A DNA stretch of 64,000 nucleotides from JBJEFI01 sp051873875 (GCA_051873875.1 JBJEFI010000079.1:42924-106923); one strand, 5' to 3'; counted from the stretch's first letter, positions 24,254 through 33,888 are shown. The notes: generated by a model not told the origin, from the letters alone. Numbers and translations are program-made.

Positions 24254-24847
24254 TTACATTGAAAGAGTATAACGATTCTTTCTTATACATAAATAATAAG
24301 CAATAAAAATCGAAAGAATGCTTAACCAAAATGTAAAGTAGCCTATTTCACTCATATAGGCATCTAACATACTATAACGAGGCATTTGCCCAAATACATA
24401 GTCAATGATTTCATTATGTAATACAAAGATAGCAGTTACAGCTAAATGCCACGGTTTAATTCGATAATATGGAGCATATAAAAGCCCTTGAATGGCCATT
24501 CCTAAATGAGAAAAAATGAGCATTAACCCCATTATATCTAACGATCCTTGTACAAAAAATACAAGTAAATTCATAACAACTGCCCAAATTCCATATTTAA
24601 ATAACGTAACGATTGCTAACGCTTCTATTAGTCCCCAGTTGCGCTTTAATAAAAAACCAATTAATACAAAACAAAAAAATAAACTAGCAGTTGGACTATC
24701 TGGAACAAAAGGCCAAAAGATTAATTTCGTTTCAACTAATTGATAATTATACCAATAATATCCGTATATCGTTCCAAAAATATTAATCACTAATAATAAG
24801 ATTAAAAATGACCGTTGTTTTAAAAAATGGGAAATAAATAATAACAC
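24254..24847 (-). CDS. ypjA: YpjA, DUF1405 membrane protein
   Basis: A 197-aa protein with five or six transmembrane segments. Conserved DUF1405 features include FGTIYGYYWYNYQL near residue 25, WPFVPDSPTASLFF and GIWAVVMN. The start is GTG at 24847, six bases after GGAGGA; the frame runs 25 codons further upstream through an unlikely basic stretch, so the longer start is rejected. It lies next to qcrC as in B. subtilis, but ypjB, which separates dapB-region genes from ypjA there, is absent. Function is unknown. Confidence 0.87.
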   Translation of the reverse strand: MLLFISHFLKQRSFLILLLVINIFGTIYGYYWYNYQLVETKLIFWPFVPDSPTASLFFCFVLIGFLLKRNWGLIEALAIVTLFKYGIWAVVMNLLVFFVQGSLDIMGLMLIFSHLGMAIQGLLYAPYYRIKPWHLAVTAIFVLHNEIIDYVFGQMPRYSMLDAYMSEIGYFTFWLSILSIFIAYYLCIRKNRYTLSM

Positions 24848-25088
24848 GCGCTTTCTCCTCCTTTTTACATCCTTTTTCATTTTATTAAAAAAGATAGCAA
24901 TCGCCAAGTACCTTTTCTCCATCTACATGTTTGTTATTTAGCCCGTTCTAACTACTAATGCTCTACCTTCAAAACTTTGCACAATCAACGAAGTTTAAGT
25001 AGGGATAAGTTACCAGTAAGAATCAAATTCGTTCAACTAACTATCCATGTCCTACCGTTAATCGTTTCACTTTATTTTTTCAAAAAAA

Positions 25089-25114
25089 AGCAACCTAACG
25101 ATTGTCAGATTGCT
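25089..25114 (-). terminator. Terminator of the qcrABC operon
   Basis: Eleven-base-pair stem AGCAATCTGAC / GTTAGGTTGCT with a 4-base loop and eight Ts on the minus strand, 11 bases after the qcrC stop. Confidence 0.9.
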
Positions 25115-25125
25115 CTTTTCATTTA

Positions 25126-25890
25126 TTATTTTTTAGCTGCTTCGGCAACGAATTCAGCTAATTTTTTTAATTCTTCATCTGTTCCTTTGAAGATACCAGC
25201 TGGCATACCACCTTGTCCGTCTTTAGCTACTTTGGCAATGTGTTCAGCTGTCATGCCCGTTCCTGCTAATTTTGGGCCAGATTTGCCTTCTAAATTATTA
25301 CCATGACATGATAAACACGTATTTTTTTCTAATAACTTATACCCTTCAGCATTTGTATCTAAGGCTGCTACATCTACAATTTTACCTTGTTCTTTTGCTT
25401 TTTCCCAGTCATGATGAGCAACAGATTCCCATGTTAAATAAATAATCGAAGCAACTCCTAAAAGCATTAAACTTGTTGCAACCGGACGACGAATTGGTCT
25501 TCTTTCAGATCCTCTATCTAACCAAGGTGCTAATAATAATGCACCAAAAGCAATACCCGGTATAATAAGTGCACCAATGAGTGTATATGGTCCTGAAGCA
25601 TACGTATATTTTAATAATTGGTATAAAAATAAGAAATACCAGTCTGGTAATGGCACATAGTTGGCATCTGTTGGATCTGCAATTCGCTCTAATGGCGATG
25701 GATGTACAATTGCTAAACAAAGATATCCAATTAAAAAGACAGCCCCTACCATCCATTCTTTTAATAAAAAGTTCGGCCAAAATGCTTCTGTTTTACCAGG
25801 ATATTCTGAATAATCTTTCGGAATATTTGGTTTTTTTACAGCCGAAACACGTGAATCACCTACAAATTTCATTCCTTTTCCGCGATGCAT
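25126..25890 (-). CDS. qcrC: Menaquinol:cytochrome c reductase cytochrome b/c subunit QcrC
   Basis: Fusion of a subunit IV-like membrane part and a membrane-bound cytochrome c. The 254-aa protein starts MHRGKGMKFVGDSRV, nearly identical to B. subtilis QcrC. It has three hydrophobic spans (about 45-65, 100-125, 140-160) including PLPDWYFLFLYQLLK, and a C-terminal c-type domain with the haem site CLSCH near residue 195 and the axial Met in GQGGMPAGIF. It transfers electrons from menaquinol to cytochrome c in the respiratory chain. Third gene of qcrABC. Confidence 0.98.
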   Translation of the reverse strand: MHRGKGMKFVGDSRVSAVKKPNIPKDYSEYPGKTEAFWPNFLLKEWMVGAVFLIGYLCLAIVHPSPLERIADPTDANYVPLPDWYFLFLYQLLKYTYASGPYTLIGALIIPGIAFGALLLAPWLDRGSERRPIRRPVATSLMLLGVASIIYLTWESVAHHDWEKAKEQGKIVDVAALDTNAEGYKLLEKNTCLSCHGNNLEGKSGPKLAGTGMTAEHIAKVAKDGQGGMPAGIFKGTDEELKKLAEFVAEAAKK

Positions 25891-25934
25891 CTATACTTCC
25901 CCCCATCATTCATCCATTTTTTGTTTACAAAACA

Positions 25935-26609
25935 TTATAGTGGTCCTGAAATTCCTTGCTTACGAATAATTATGAAGTGAACTGCCATTAACCCTAACAA
26001 TGCAGCCGGTAAGAAGAATACGTGGATTGCGAAGAAACGTGTTAATGTTTGTGCACCAACAATTTCTGGACTTCCCGCTAATAATGTTTTTATCCATGAA
26101 CCAATGAAAGGTACTTGTTCTGCAATTTGTAACCCTACTTTTGTTGCAAATAACGCTTTCATATCCCAAGGTAAAAGATATCCTGTAAATCCTAATCCTA
26201 ACATAACAAAGAAAATTAAAACCCCTACAATCCAGTTTAACTCACGTGGTTTTTTATAAGCACCTTGGAAGAAAACACGTAATGTATGTAAAAACATCAT
26301 AACAATAACTAAACTTGCTCCCCAATGGTGTAATCCACGTACAATTTGTCCATATGCAACTTGGTTTTGTAAATAATAAACAGATTCCCATGCATTTTTA
26401 ATATCTGGAACATAATACATTGTTAAAAACATTCCTGAAAGAATTTGAATAACTGTAATAAAGAATGTTAATCCGCCAAAACAGTAAACAAAGGCAGAAA
26501 AATGGTGCGCTGGGTTTACATGCTCTGGTACTTCATGATCTGCAATATCACGCCAAAGCGGTGTAATATCTAATCGCTCATCTACCCAATCGTATATCTT
26601 GTTAAGCAT
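25935..26609 (-). CDS. qcrB: Menaquinol:cytochrome c reductase cytochrome b subunit QcrB
   Basis: A 224-aa b6-type cytochrome with four membrane spans carrying the two b haems. Histidine-rich helices are visible (GLHHWGASLVIVMMFLHTLR; the later RFFAIHVFFLPAALLGLMAVH). Cys43, in AFVYCFGGL, is at the position where B. subtilis QcrB binds an extra haem covalently. It lies between qcrA and qcrC with short spacing. Confidence 0.98.
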   Translation of the reverse strand: MLNKIYDWVDERLDITPLWRDIADHEVPEHVNPAHHFSAFVYCFGGLTFFITVIQILSGMFLTMYYVPDIKNAWESVYYLQNQVAYGQIVRGLHHWGASLVIVMMFLHTLRVFFQGAYKKPRELNWIVGVLIFFVMLGLGFTGYLLPWDMKALFATKVGLQIAEQVPFIGSWIKTLLAGSPEIVGAQTLTRFFAIHVFFLPAALLGLMAVHFIIIRKQGISGPL

Positions 26610-26612
26610 TTA

Positions 26613-27137
26613 TTACTTACCTCCTTTAGGTCTTGCTTTTCCTAACTTAATTTTGCCATCTTCCACTTTTAAATCATAGCGGTCCAATGGCGCAAGCGGA
26701 GGTGTACCTTTAATGTTTGTGCCATCTTTTTCGTAACGCCCTAAATGACATGGACAGAAAAATTCGTTTTGGAAATTAGAATCTCCATTCCATTTTACTG
26801 TACATCCCAAATGTTTACATATTGGCGATAACGCAACAAGTTTACCGTTGTCATCTTTATAAATCCACGCTGTCTTTGCTGCTTCTGTTTTGTACCAACC
26901 ATCCACTTCTTTTACTTTAAAATCAAAGCTCTTTGGTTCGTTCGTAATTTCACTTTCTGCTGCAACTACAACAAAATCCCCTGCTGCTTCCCCTTTCAGC
27001 ACTGGATCAACTGCAAAACGTACAAGCGGCGATACAACCGTTGCGGCCATAAATCCACCAACGCCTGTTAACGTATACGTTAAAAATTGGCGACGGGAAA
27101 CCTTCGACCCCTCGTTTTTACGTTGTTCTTTCTCCAT
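26613..27137 (-). CDS. qcrA: Menaquinol:cytochrome c reductase Rieske iron-sulfur subunit QcrA
   Basis: A 174-aa Rieske protein. The N-terminus has a twin-arginine motif (VSRRQFLTYTLTGVGG), implying Tat export with a retained membrane anchor. The 2Fe-2S cluster ligands are in CKHLGC and CPCHLG (two Cys and two His), with the disulfide Cys residues. First gene of qcrABC; the promoter region is the AT-rich stretch 27140-27270. Confidence 0.98.
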   Translation of the reverse strand: MEKEQRKNEGSKVSRRQFLTYTLTGVGGFMAATVVSPLVRFAVDPVLKGEAAGDFVVVAAESEITNEPKSFDFKVKEVDGWYKTEAAKTAWIYKDDNGKLVALSPICKHLGCTVKWNGDSNFQNEFFCPCHLGRYEKDGTNIKGTPPLAPLDRYDLKVEDGKIKLGKARPKGGK

Positions 27138-27270
27138 ATGGAATTCCCCCCTCTATTTGAACATGCTTAAAAAGCATGACAAACATAAATCACATATAAA
27201 CTAGGACATTATCATATTATACTAGACTAAATATTTTTTCAATATCAGAATATTGATAATATTGAATTTT

Positions 27271-27705
27271 TTAATTCCATTTTTTTGTAAACTCATTTTG
27301 AAGTGTTTCTACTTGTACTTTAATAATCTCTCTCAATAGTTCTTCCTTCATTCCTTGTAAAGAAATAGGACGGATATACAGAACATCTTCTTGTTGCTTC
27401 TTCCAGCTTTCATCACATGTCAGAAAAATCACATGGGATACACCTGTCTCTTTAATAGACTGGGCAATTTCATTTAAACGTTCCCACCTATTTTCTATTG
27501 ATTCATTTCCATATGTAAATGGTAGAGAAGCAATAATTCTGCCACGATATTCTCGTTCAATTCCAACGATTAATTGATTCATATAATCGGCATCATTTAT
27601 GTCATCTAAGGAACCCCATCTAATTGGAATTAATGGAATAATAACGGTATCAATGTATTCTTTTGATTGGTCCCATTGAAGATAATCGTGTACTGTCCAA
27701 TTCAT
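27271..27705 (-). CDS. ypiF: YpiF family protein (DUF2487)
   Basis: A 144-aa soluble protein of the YpiF/DUF2487 family, located between qcrA and ypiB as in B. subtilis. Visible family-like segments are DTVIIPLIPIRWGSLDDIND (residues 20-39) and SHVIFLTCDESWKKQ. An AGAAGGGGG RBS precedes the start. Function is unknown. Confidence 0.85.
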   Translation of the reverse strand: MNWTVHDYLQWDQSKEYIDTVIIPLIPIRWGSLDDINDADYMNQLIVGIEREYRGRIIASLPFTYGNESIENRWERLNEIAQSIKETGVSHVIFLTCDESWKKQQEDVLYIRPISLQGMKEELLREIIKVQVETLQNEFTKKWN

Positions 27706-27766
27706 CTTGCACCCCCTTCTCCCCTATCCTTATTAAATCATATCTCTTACAAATCACAAAGAAAAA

Positions 27767-27788
27767 AACCTCGGAATTTTCCGAAGTT
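27767..27788 (-). terminator. Terminator of ypiB
   Basis: AACTTCGGAA / TTCCGAGGTT stem (one G-U pair) with a T7 tail on the minus strand, immediately after the ypiB stop at 27793. Confidence 0.85.
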
Positions 27789-27792
27789 TCTT

Positions 27793-28347
27793 TTACTTTG
27801 TTTTTAATAAATTTAACTTTTGAACTAAATGCATGAATTCTTCTTTATTCCCTGCATCTAGCGATTCATCAATTTGACTTAATAATTTTTCTCGCTGATA
27901 GGAAGCGATACTTTCTTCAATAATGCGTTCTGCAGTTAAACGATCGCGTTCATTAATACCGTAATCTTTAGGAATGTATGGGTTTGCTTCTAATACTAAT
28001 ACATAGTTTTGAAAATGAAAAGAATCCTTAAAATTCAACTGAATATATAAGTCTTCATCTCGATTAAGACGGATATCATGAAAAGATTTTTCTGCATCTG
28101 TTGTCATAACACCTTGCTTATAAAAATGAAATGGTGAGTCTTTTACACAATTTGTAGACATCACAATTCCCCTTGGACAATATTTAGCATGCTCAACAAA
28201 ATGCACTTTTTTCATTAATTGATCATGGCTTGTTAAGTAATTCAAAATCCATACACACTCACGTTGTTTCAATTGAAAATTCCCTAAAAACCATTTAATA
28301 AATTCTTTCTTTTCACTTACAGTTACAGGGATAGACATGGTTTTCAT
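27793..28347 (-). CDS. ypiB: YpiB, UPF0302 family protein
   Basis: A 184-aa protein of the UPF0302/YpiB family: KKEFIKWFLGNFQLKQRECV near the N-terminus, LVHFVEHA-like KKVHFVEHAKYCPRG, then FHDIRLNRDEDLYIQLNF and a helical C-terminus (IDESLDAGNKEEFMHLVQKL) that is the family's IDEAL-type domain, known in other proteins to mediate regulation through contacts with ClpC-like or competence proteins. It lies downstream of ypiA with a 19-base gap. Function is unknown. Confidence 0.88.
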   Translation of the reverse strand: MKTMSIPVTVSEKKEFIKWFLGNFQLKQRECVWILNYLTSHDQLMKKVHFVEHAKYCPRGIVMSTNCVKDSPFHFYKQGVMTTDAEKSFHDIRLNRDEDLYIQLNFKDSFHFQNYVLVLEANPYIPKDYGINERDRLTAERIIEESIASYQREKLLSQIDESLDAGNKEEFMHLVQKLNLLKTK

Positions 28348-28366
28348 CCCCCTTTAAACCTATTTT

Positions 28367-29626
28367 TTATTCATCCCCCAACCCTTGCAAACGCTCCTCA
28401 ATCTCAGATAATGTTGGATCTAATAAAAGCATTTGTCGATATATTTCAATACCTTCAGCCCTAAATCCTTCTTCTACTAAAAATTGAGCGTATTGATTTA
28501 AAAAGGATATATCTTCTTTAAAGAAATTATATGCATTACGATAAAGTTTTAATGCCTTTTCATACTCCTCAACGTGATATTTCGCATATGCTAAATCCCA
28601 CATTAATTGAGGCTCTTCCTCCCCAAGTTCTTTGGCATGTTCAATTAAATAAATGGTTTCATCAAAGTTATCTTGTTCTAATAATAATCCTACTAATCGA
28701 ATCAATGCTTCACTATATTCTGGATCAAGCTCTAATGCTCGACGTAAATACATTTCGGCTAAATCAAATTCTTTTAATCGTGCACACACCTTTGCTACTT
28801 CTACATAAAGCTCCACATTATTTTCATCAAATGTTACAGCTTTTTTCAATGCATCTAAACTTTCATTGTAGCGTCCTTCTGCCTCTAAAGATTTACCTAA
28901 ATAATAATAAAGTGCTGGATAATCTTTTTCTAATCCTTCTATTTTTTCAAATATACCAATTGCTTTTGCATAATAACCTGCTTGATAACACGTAAATCCA
29001 TAACCAAATAAACTATGTAAGTCTAACGTTTTATCTAATCCTAGCTCATAATGTCGGATGGCTTCATCATATTCATTAGCGACACTTAAACATTCTGCTA
29101 AACGTAAGTGTAAATTTGTATTGGCAAATTCATCTGCTTCCGATACTAAAGTAGTATAGTATTGAGCTGCTTTTTTATATTCTCCTTGTGAAAAATAAAA
29201 CTCTGCTAAGCCAAAATCAATAACTGGTTCATTTGGCATTTCATTTTTCGCTAATAGCAATTTTTGTTCTGCCACTTCATCAAAGCCTTCTGCTTGGTAA
29301 AGGTCAGCAACTAACAATAATCCTTGAACATAATGACTGTCTTCTTGACTAATTTCAGAAAGAATTTCGATTGCTTTATCATCTTCATTTTGGTCAATAA
29401 ACAATTCTGCTAACATTAAGTTCAACTGTCCTTCATAAGGGTAAAGGGCTCTTAATTGTTCAATAATTCCAATTGCTTCATCCACATAACCAAAGTGTTG
29501 AAAAATTGAAGCAATCTCAAACATTTCATCCTCATTTGCCATCTTTAAATAATTTGTTAATTGAGCCATGCCAAAGTCGACATTTCCATTCTCAATTTCT
29601 AATACTGCTTGTTCTATAATATGCAT
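28367..29626 (-). CDS. ypiA: TPR-repeat protein YpiA
   Basis: A 419-aa protein consisting of tandem tetratricopeptide repeats (about ten), for example DEAIRHYELGLDKTLDLHSL and SEALIRLVGLLLEQDNFDET. The ATG at 29626 has GGAGGA five bases upstream; the frame is open to 29707 but that overlaps aroA. It lies 16 bases after the aroA stop, so it is probably part of the aroC-aroB-aroA-ypiA-ypiB transcript. A scaffold role is inferred; in other Bacilli ypiA travels with ypiB. Confidence 0.9.
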   Translation of the reverse strand: MHIIEQAVLEIENGNVDFGMAQLTNYLKMANEDEMFEIASIFQHFGYVDEAIGIIEQLRALYPYEGQLNLMLAELFIDQNEDDKAIEILSEISQEDSHYVQGLLLVADLYQAEGFDEVAEQKLLLAKNEMPNEPVIDFGLAEFYFSQGEYKKAAQYYTTLVSEADEFANTNLHLRLAECLSVANEYDEAIRHYELGLDKTLDLHSLFGYGFTCYQAGYYAKAIGIFEKIEGLEKDYPALYYYLGKSLEAEGRYNESLDALKKAVTFDENNVELYVEVAKVCARLKEFDLAEMYLRRALELDPEYSEALIRLVGLLLEQDNFDETIYLIEHAKELGEEEPQLMWDLAYAKYHVEEYEKALKLYRNAYNFFKEDISFLNQYAQFLVEEGFRAEGIEIYRQMLLLDPTLSEIEERLQGLGDE

Positions 29627-29642
29627 TTCATTCCTCCATCTA

Positions 29643-30914
29643 TTACAATTGCTGTAAAATCTCAAAAAAGTTCGGGAAGGATACGGAAACAGCTTCTGCA
29701 TTTTCAATCACTGTTTCCCCTGTCGCCAGAAGGGCTGCGACTGCTAACATCATTCCAATTCGATGATCACCATGACTATTTACAACAGCTCCATGTAATG
29801 GCGTAGGGCCATGCACAATCATCCCATCTTCTGTCGCTTCAATCTTTGCACCCATCTTTGTTAATTCATCTACAACCGTTTGGATTCGATTTGTTTCTTT
29901 TACTTTTAACTCTTGCGCATCTTTAATGATTGTTTTTCCGGATGCTTGAGTAGCCGCTAATGCAATAATTGGAATTTCATCAATAAGGCGTGGAATAATC
30001 TCCCCACCTACTTCAATTCCTTTTAAAGCAGCGGATTTCACTTCAATATCGCCAGCAGGTTCGAAATCGGCATTTCTTTCATCTTTAATCGTTAAGTTGG
30101 CACCCATTTTCATTAAAACTTCTATAATACCGGCTCTCGTTTCATTTAAACCTACATTTTTTATCAGAAGGTCACTATTTGGAATAATTGTACCTGCTAC
30201 TAAAAAGAAAGCTGCTGAAGAAATATCACCTGGTACAGTGATTGCTGTTCCCATTAATTGTTGATTTCCTTTTAAGGAAACCGTACAACCATCTTCCATC
30301 ACTTCTACTCCAAATTGACGTAGCATTCTTTCTGTATGGTCTCTTGATTTGGATGGCTCACGGACAATTGTTTCACCTGTTGCTCGTAAACCAGCTAGTA
30401 AAATAGCCGATTTGACTTGTGCACTAGCAACTGGTGATGTGTATGTAATGCCAGTTAAATTTCCACCACGGATACTAATTGGCGTATATTTTCCATTTTC
30501 TCTTCCATCAATAGATGCACCCATTTTTTTCAACGGCTCTGTTACACGACTCATTGGTCTTTTTCCAATTGAATCATCACCTATTAACGTACAATGATGT
30601 TCAACCCCAGCCAAAATACCTAAAATCAACCTCATTGTCGTTCCAGAGTTCCCTACATCTAAAATACGTGTTGGTTCTTGTAATCCTTCGTATCCTTTTC
30701 CATTAACTGTTACTTTATCACCATCTCGTACAATTTCTACACCTAGTTTTTGAAAACAATCAATTGTACTTAAGCAATCTTCTCCAAGTAAAAAGTTTGT
30801 TACTGTTGTTTGTCCATTCGCAATACTACCAAACATAACGGCCCGATGAGAAATAGACTTATCACCCGGAATATAAACTGTACCTTGTAACCCATTGCTC
30901 CTTTGTAGCTTCAT
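29643..30914 (-). CDS. aroA: 3-phosphoshikimate 1-carboxyvinyltransferase (EPSP synthase)
   Basis: Sixth shikimate-pathway step; named aroE in B. subtilis. The 423-aa protein shows PGDKSISHRAVMFGSIANG (residues 18-36), LDVGNSGTTMRL, the conserved SRDHTERML, the catalytic DEIPIIALAA and HGDHRIGMMLAVAALLA near the C-terminus. The RBS (GGAGGGATAG) lies within the last codons of aroB, a one-base gap from its stop. Directly joined to aroB with no trp, hisC or tyrA genes in between. Confidence 0.97.
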   Translation of the reverse strand: MKLQRSNGLQGTVYIPGDKSISHRAVMFGSIANGQTTVTNFLLGEDCLSTIDCFQKLGVEIVRDGDKVTVNGKGYEGLQEPTRILDVGNSGTTMRLILGILAGVEHHCTLIGDDSIGKRPMSRVTEPLKKMGASIDGRENGKYTPISIRGGNLTGITYTSPVASAQVKSAILLAGLRATGETIVREPSKSRDHTERMLRQFGVEVMEDGCTVSLKGNQQLMGTAITVPGDISSAAFFLVAGTIIPNSDLLIKNVGLNETRAGIIEVLMKMGANLTIKDERNADFEPAGDIEVKSAALKGIEVGGEIIPRLIDEIPIIALAATQASGKTIIKDAQELKVKETNRIQTVVDELTKMGAKIEATEDGMIVHGPTPLHGAVVNSHGDHRIGMMLAVAALLATGETVIENAEAVSVSFPNFFEILQQL

Positions 30915-30915
30915 T

Positions 30916-31995
30916 CTATCCCTCCTGCTCCATTATAACAAATCGCTGTAAACACTCTTTTATTAAACTTGTATCTACTTCTTCGACGGCCATTTGCCCA
31001 TATCCTTTTATTAATACCATCCGAATCACTTCATTCATCGACTTTTTGTCTTTTTTCATGCTGTTAATAAGATCATCAATTGGTATCTTTGGCATTCTTG
31101 GATAACCATATGTATCCATCCTTTTTTGAATATCATTTATATCAAAAGATTTATTATAATAACATTCACTTACTAAAAATGCAAATCTCATTCCAATTGC
31201 AACACAATCTCCATGTGTCATCTTTCCATATCCAGCTAAAGATTCGATTGCATGACCTAACGTATGCCCAAAGTTTAAATAAGCACGTACACTATTTTCC
31301 TTTTCATCCATCTTTACAATCCTTGCTTTTACATGAATGCCTCGAACTAATCCTTCTTCTAATCTATCTGTTTTTACAGCTTCAATTGTCGGTAAATTTG
31401 TACTAATCCAACCAACAAAGTCAGCACCTTCTAAATAACCATGCTTTAATAATTCTGCAAATCCAGAGCGCCATTCTGTATCATTTAATGTTTGTAATAA
31501 ATCAATATCATATAAAACAGCTTCTGGTTGATGAAAAGCACCAATTAAATTTTTTCCTAAAGGATGATTAATAGCAACCTTTCCACCTACTGCGCTATCA
31601 TGGGCTAAAAGTGTTGTTGGAATTTGAATAAAACGAATACCACGCATATAAGAAGCTGCAACAAACCCTGCTAAATCTCCTATCATTCCTCCTCCTAACG
31701 CAAGAATAAGAGAATGACGATCTAACCCAATCTCAATAGCAGTTGTTAAACATTTTTCATAATTAACCATGTTTTTTTCTTTTTCACCGTGAGGAACAAT
31801 ATGAACTGGCACATGTTCTCCCACTACATCTAAAAGTTTTTGAAGATGAAAGGAAGCGACTGCATCATCAGTAATAATTAGTACTTTCGTTACCTTTGGC
31901 TGTAAAGAAGCGATAACGTCTGGTAATTGACTTAAAACACCTTTTCCTACAATTAATGGATACTGTTTAGAAGCTGTTTCAATTATCGTCTTCAT
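30916..31995 (-). CDS. aroB: 3-dehydroquinate synthase
   Basis: Second shikimate-pathway step; NAD- and zinc-dependent. The 359-aa enzyme shows GGGMIGDLAGFVAASYMRG, IPTTLLAHDSAVGGKVAIN, the zinc ligands Glu in SGFAELLKHGYLEG and His in LNFGHTLGHAIE and HGDCVAIGMRF. The ATG at 31995 follows AAGAGG and is one base past the aroC stop region. The upstream frame to 32037 overlaps aroC and is rejected. Confidence 0.97.
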   Translation of the reverse strand: MKTIIETASKQYPLIVGKGVLSQLPDVIASLQPKVTKVLIITDDAVASFHLQKLLDVVGEHVPVHIVPHGEKEKNMVNYEKCLTTAIEIGLDRHSLILALGGGMIGDLAGFVAASYMRGIRFIQIPTTLLAHDSAVGGKVAINHPLGKNLIGAFHQPEAVLYDIDLLQTLNDTEWRSGFAELLKHGYLEGADFVGWISTNLPTIEAVKTDRLEEGLVRGIHVKARIVKMDEKENSVRAYLNFGHTLGHAIESLAGYGKMTHGDCVAIGMRFAFLVSECYYNKSFDINDIQKRMDTYGYPRMPKIPIDDLINSMKKDKKSMNEVIRMVLIKGYGQMAVEEVDTSLIKECLQRFVIMEQEG

Positions 31996-31996
31996 C

Positions 31997-33163
31997 TTAA
32001 AATCCTCTTGTGTACGCTCGGTATTGTTCAATTTCATTCTTCATTCTATCCAGTTGGTCACTTTGAAAATGTTCTACTAATGCATTCGCTAATTCCCAAG
32101 CAATGACACTTTCCGCCACAACACTAGCAGCTGGAACAGCACAACTATCACTACGTTCAATTGTTGCAGCAAATAATTCTTTGCTATCAATATCTACGCT
32201 TTGTAATGGCTTGTACAACGTTGGAATTGGCTTCATAACACCACGAACAACAATTGGCATTCCTGTCGTCATACCGCCTTCAAGGCCTCCTGCATGATTC
32301 GTTAGACGGTAAAAACCTTCTTCTTCACTCCAACCAATTTCATCATGTACTTCACTTCCTGGTTTTTGAGCCATTTCAAATCCCATTCCGAATTCTACAC
32401 CCTTAAATGCATTAATACTAACCATTGCTGATGCTAACTTACCATCTAATTTTCGATCATAATGAACATAACTACCAATCCCTGCTGGCATTCCTTTGGC
32501 GATTACTTCAACGACGCCACCAATTGAATCCCCATTCTCTTTTGCTTCATCAATTGCTTTTATCATTAATCCTTCCGCTTCTTTATCTAAACAACGAACT
32601 GGAGAAGCTTCTGTTTGTGTCTGTAATTCTTCTATTGATTTATATGTAGCCTTGCTTTTTACATTTCCTAATTCAATTACATGTCCTGCAATTTGAACTC
32701 CTAATTCTTCTAGTAAAATTTTAGCTACCGCTCCTACAGCGACACGTACTGTCGTTTCCCGAGCCGATGAACGTTCTAATACATTTCGCATATCACGATG
32801 TCCATATTTAATTGCACCATTTAAATCTGCATGTCCTGGACGTGGTCGAGATACCTTTCGTTTTCCTTCATACGTTTCATCTTCAATTGGTTGTGGATTC
32901 ATGATTTTTTCCCAATGAGCATAATCTCGATTCGTTACGGCTAATGTAATTGGTGAACCAAGTGTGACGCCATGGCGAACACCAGACAAAATTTTTACTT
33001 CATCTTTTTCAATTTGCATTCGTCGACCTCGTCCATACCCTTTTTGTCGTCGTTGCAATTCAATATTTATTTTTTCCTCTAATAAAGTTAGCCCTGCTGG
33101 CACTCCTTCAATAATTGCTGTTAATTGTGGTCCATGTGATTCCCCTGCCGTTAAATATCTCAT
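31997..33163 (-). CDS. aroC: Chorismate synthase
   Basis: Last step of the common aromatic pathway (aroF in B. subtilis), FMN-dependent. The 388-aa protein starts MRYLTAGESHGPQLTAIIEG and shows RRQKGYGRGRRM, RPRPGHADLNGAIKYGHRD, RSSARETTVRVAVGAVAK and the C-terminal RSDSCAVPAASVVAE. First gene of the aroC-aroB-aroA cluster; RBS AGGAGGGAC. Unlike B. subtilis, cheR does not lie between it and ndk. Confidence 0.98.
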   Translation of the reverse strand: MRYLTAGESHGPQLTAIIEGVPAGLTLLEEKINIELQRRQKGYGRGRRMQIEKDEVKILSGVRHGVTLGSPITLAVTNRDYAHWEKIMNPQPIEDETYEGKRKVSRPRPGHADLNGAIKYGHRDMRNVLERSSARETTVRVAVGAVAKILLEELGVQIAGHVIELGNVKSKATYKSIEELQTQTEASPVRCLDKEAEGLMIKAIDEAKENGDSIGGVVEVIAKGMPAGIGSYVHYDRKLDGKLASAMVSINAFKGVEFGMGFEMAQKPGSEVHDEIGWSEEEGFYRLTNHAGGLEGGMTTGMPIVVRGVMKPIPTLYKPLQSVDIDSKELFAATIERSDSCAVPAASVVAESVIAWELANALVEHFQSDQLDRMKNEIEQYRAYTRGF

Positions 33164-33324
33164 TATCTGTCCCTCCTGAAAATAAATAAAAACCTTCTTT
33201 TTTATAAAAATGTATTGATATGAACGTTTATTGTATAAAATATTGTCTTCCTATTCATGTCTTTTTCTTATTATACTAAAACTTTTCAAAAAGGTAATAA
33301 ATCTTTTATGTAAATAATAAAAAA

Positions 33325-33350
33325 ACTAGTTAGAAATGATTCTAACTAGT
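33325..33350. terminator. Terminator of ndk (symmetric)
   Basis: ACTAGTTAGAA / TTCTAACTAGT perfect stem, extended by flanking A6 and T6 runs, with a 4-base loop. It follows ndk on the minus strand by about 20 bases. Confidence 0.9.
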
Positions 33351-33370
33351 TTTTTGTTCGTATGTAGATT

Positions 33371-33817
33371 TTAATATAACCACTCTGTGATTGCACGGTT
33401 GTATTGTACCAATTCTTCTTCCTTAAAGAAAATATTAATTTCACGTTCAGCACTTTCAACTGAGTCAGAACCATGAATAATATTTTTCCCCATAAACACG
33501 GCATAATCACCACGAATTGTACCAGGTAATGAATCTTTTGGATTCGTTGCACCCATCATTTGACGAGCTACAGATACAACATTGTCTCCTTGCCATACCA
33601 TTGCAAATACAGGGCTTGATGTAATAAATGATACTAACTCACCAAAAAATGGTCTTTCTTTATGTTCTGCATAATGCTCTTGTGCCATTTCTTCTGTTAC
33701 ATTCATTAATTTTGCGCCAACAAGTTGAAATCCTTTTTTCTCGAAACGTTGTACGATTTCTCCAATTAATCCTCTTTGAACACCGTCAGGTTTAATCATT
33801 AAATAAGTTCTTTCCAT
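33371..33817 (-). CDS. ndk: Nucleoside diphosphate kinase
   Basis: Balances NTP pools by phosphate transfer through a histidine. The 148-aa protein has the KPDGVQRGLIGEIVQRFE start, FVxM-type VFAMVWQGDNVV, and the active-site His in IIHGSDSVESAEREINIFF (about residue 115). Starts MERTYLMIKPDG with GGAG upstream. Located after hepT on the same strand as in B. subtilis. Confidence 0.98.
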   Translation of the reverse strand: MERTYLMIKPDGVQRGLIGEIVQRFEKKGFQLVGAKLMNVTEEMAQEHYAEHKERPFFGELVSFITSSPVFAMVWQGDNVVSVARQMMGATNPKDSLPGTIRGDYAVFMGKNIIHGSDSVESAEREINIFFKEEELVQYNRAITEWLY

Positions 33818-33888
33818 CTCCAGTCAACTCCATCCATCTTATTCAAAAACCAAAAATATCTTACCATCAAAATCTTACTATTTCAAAT

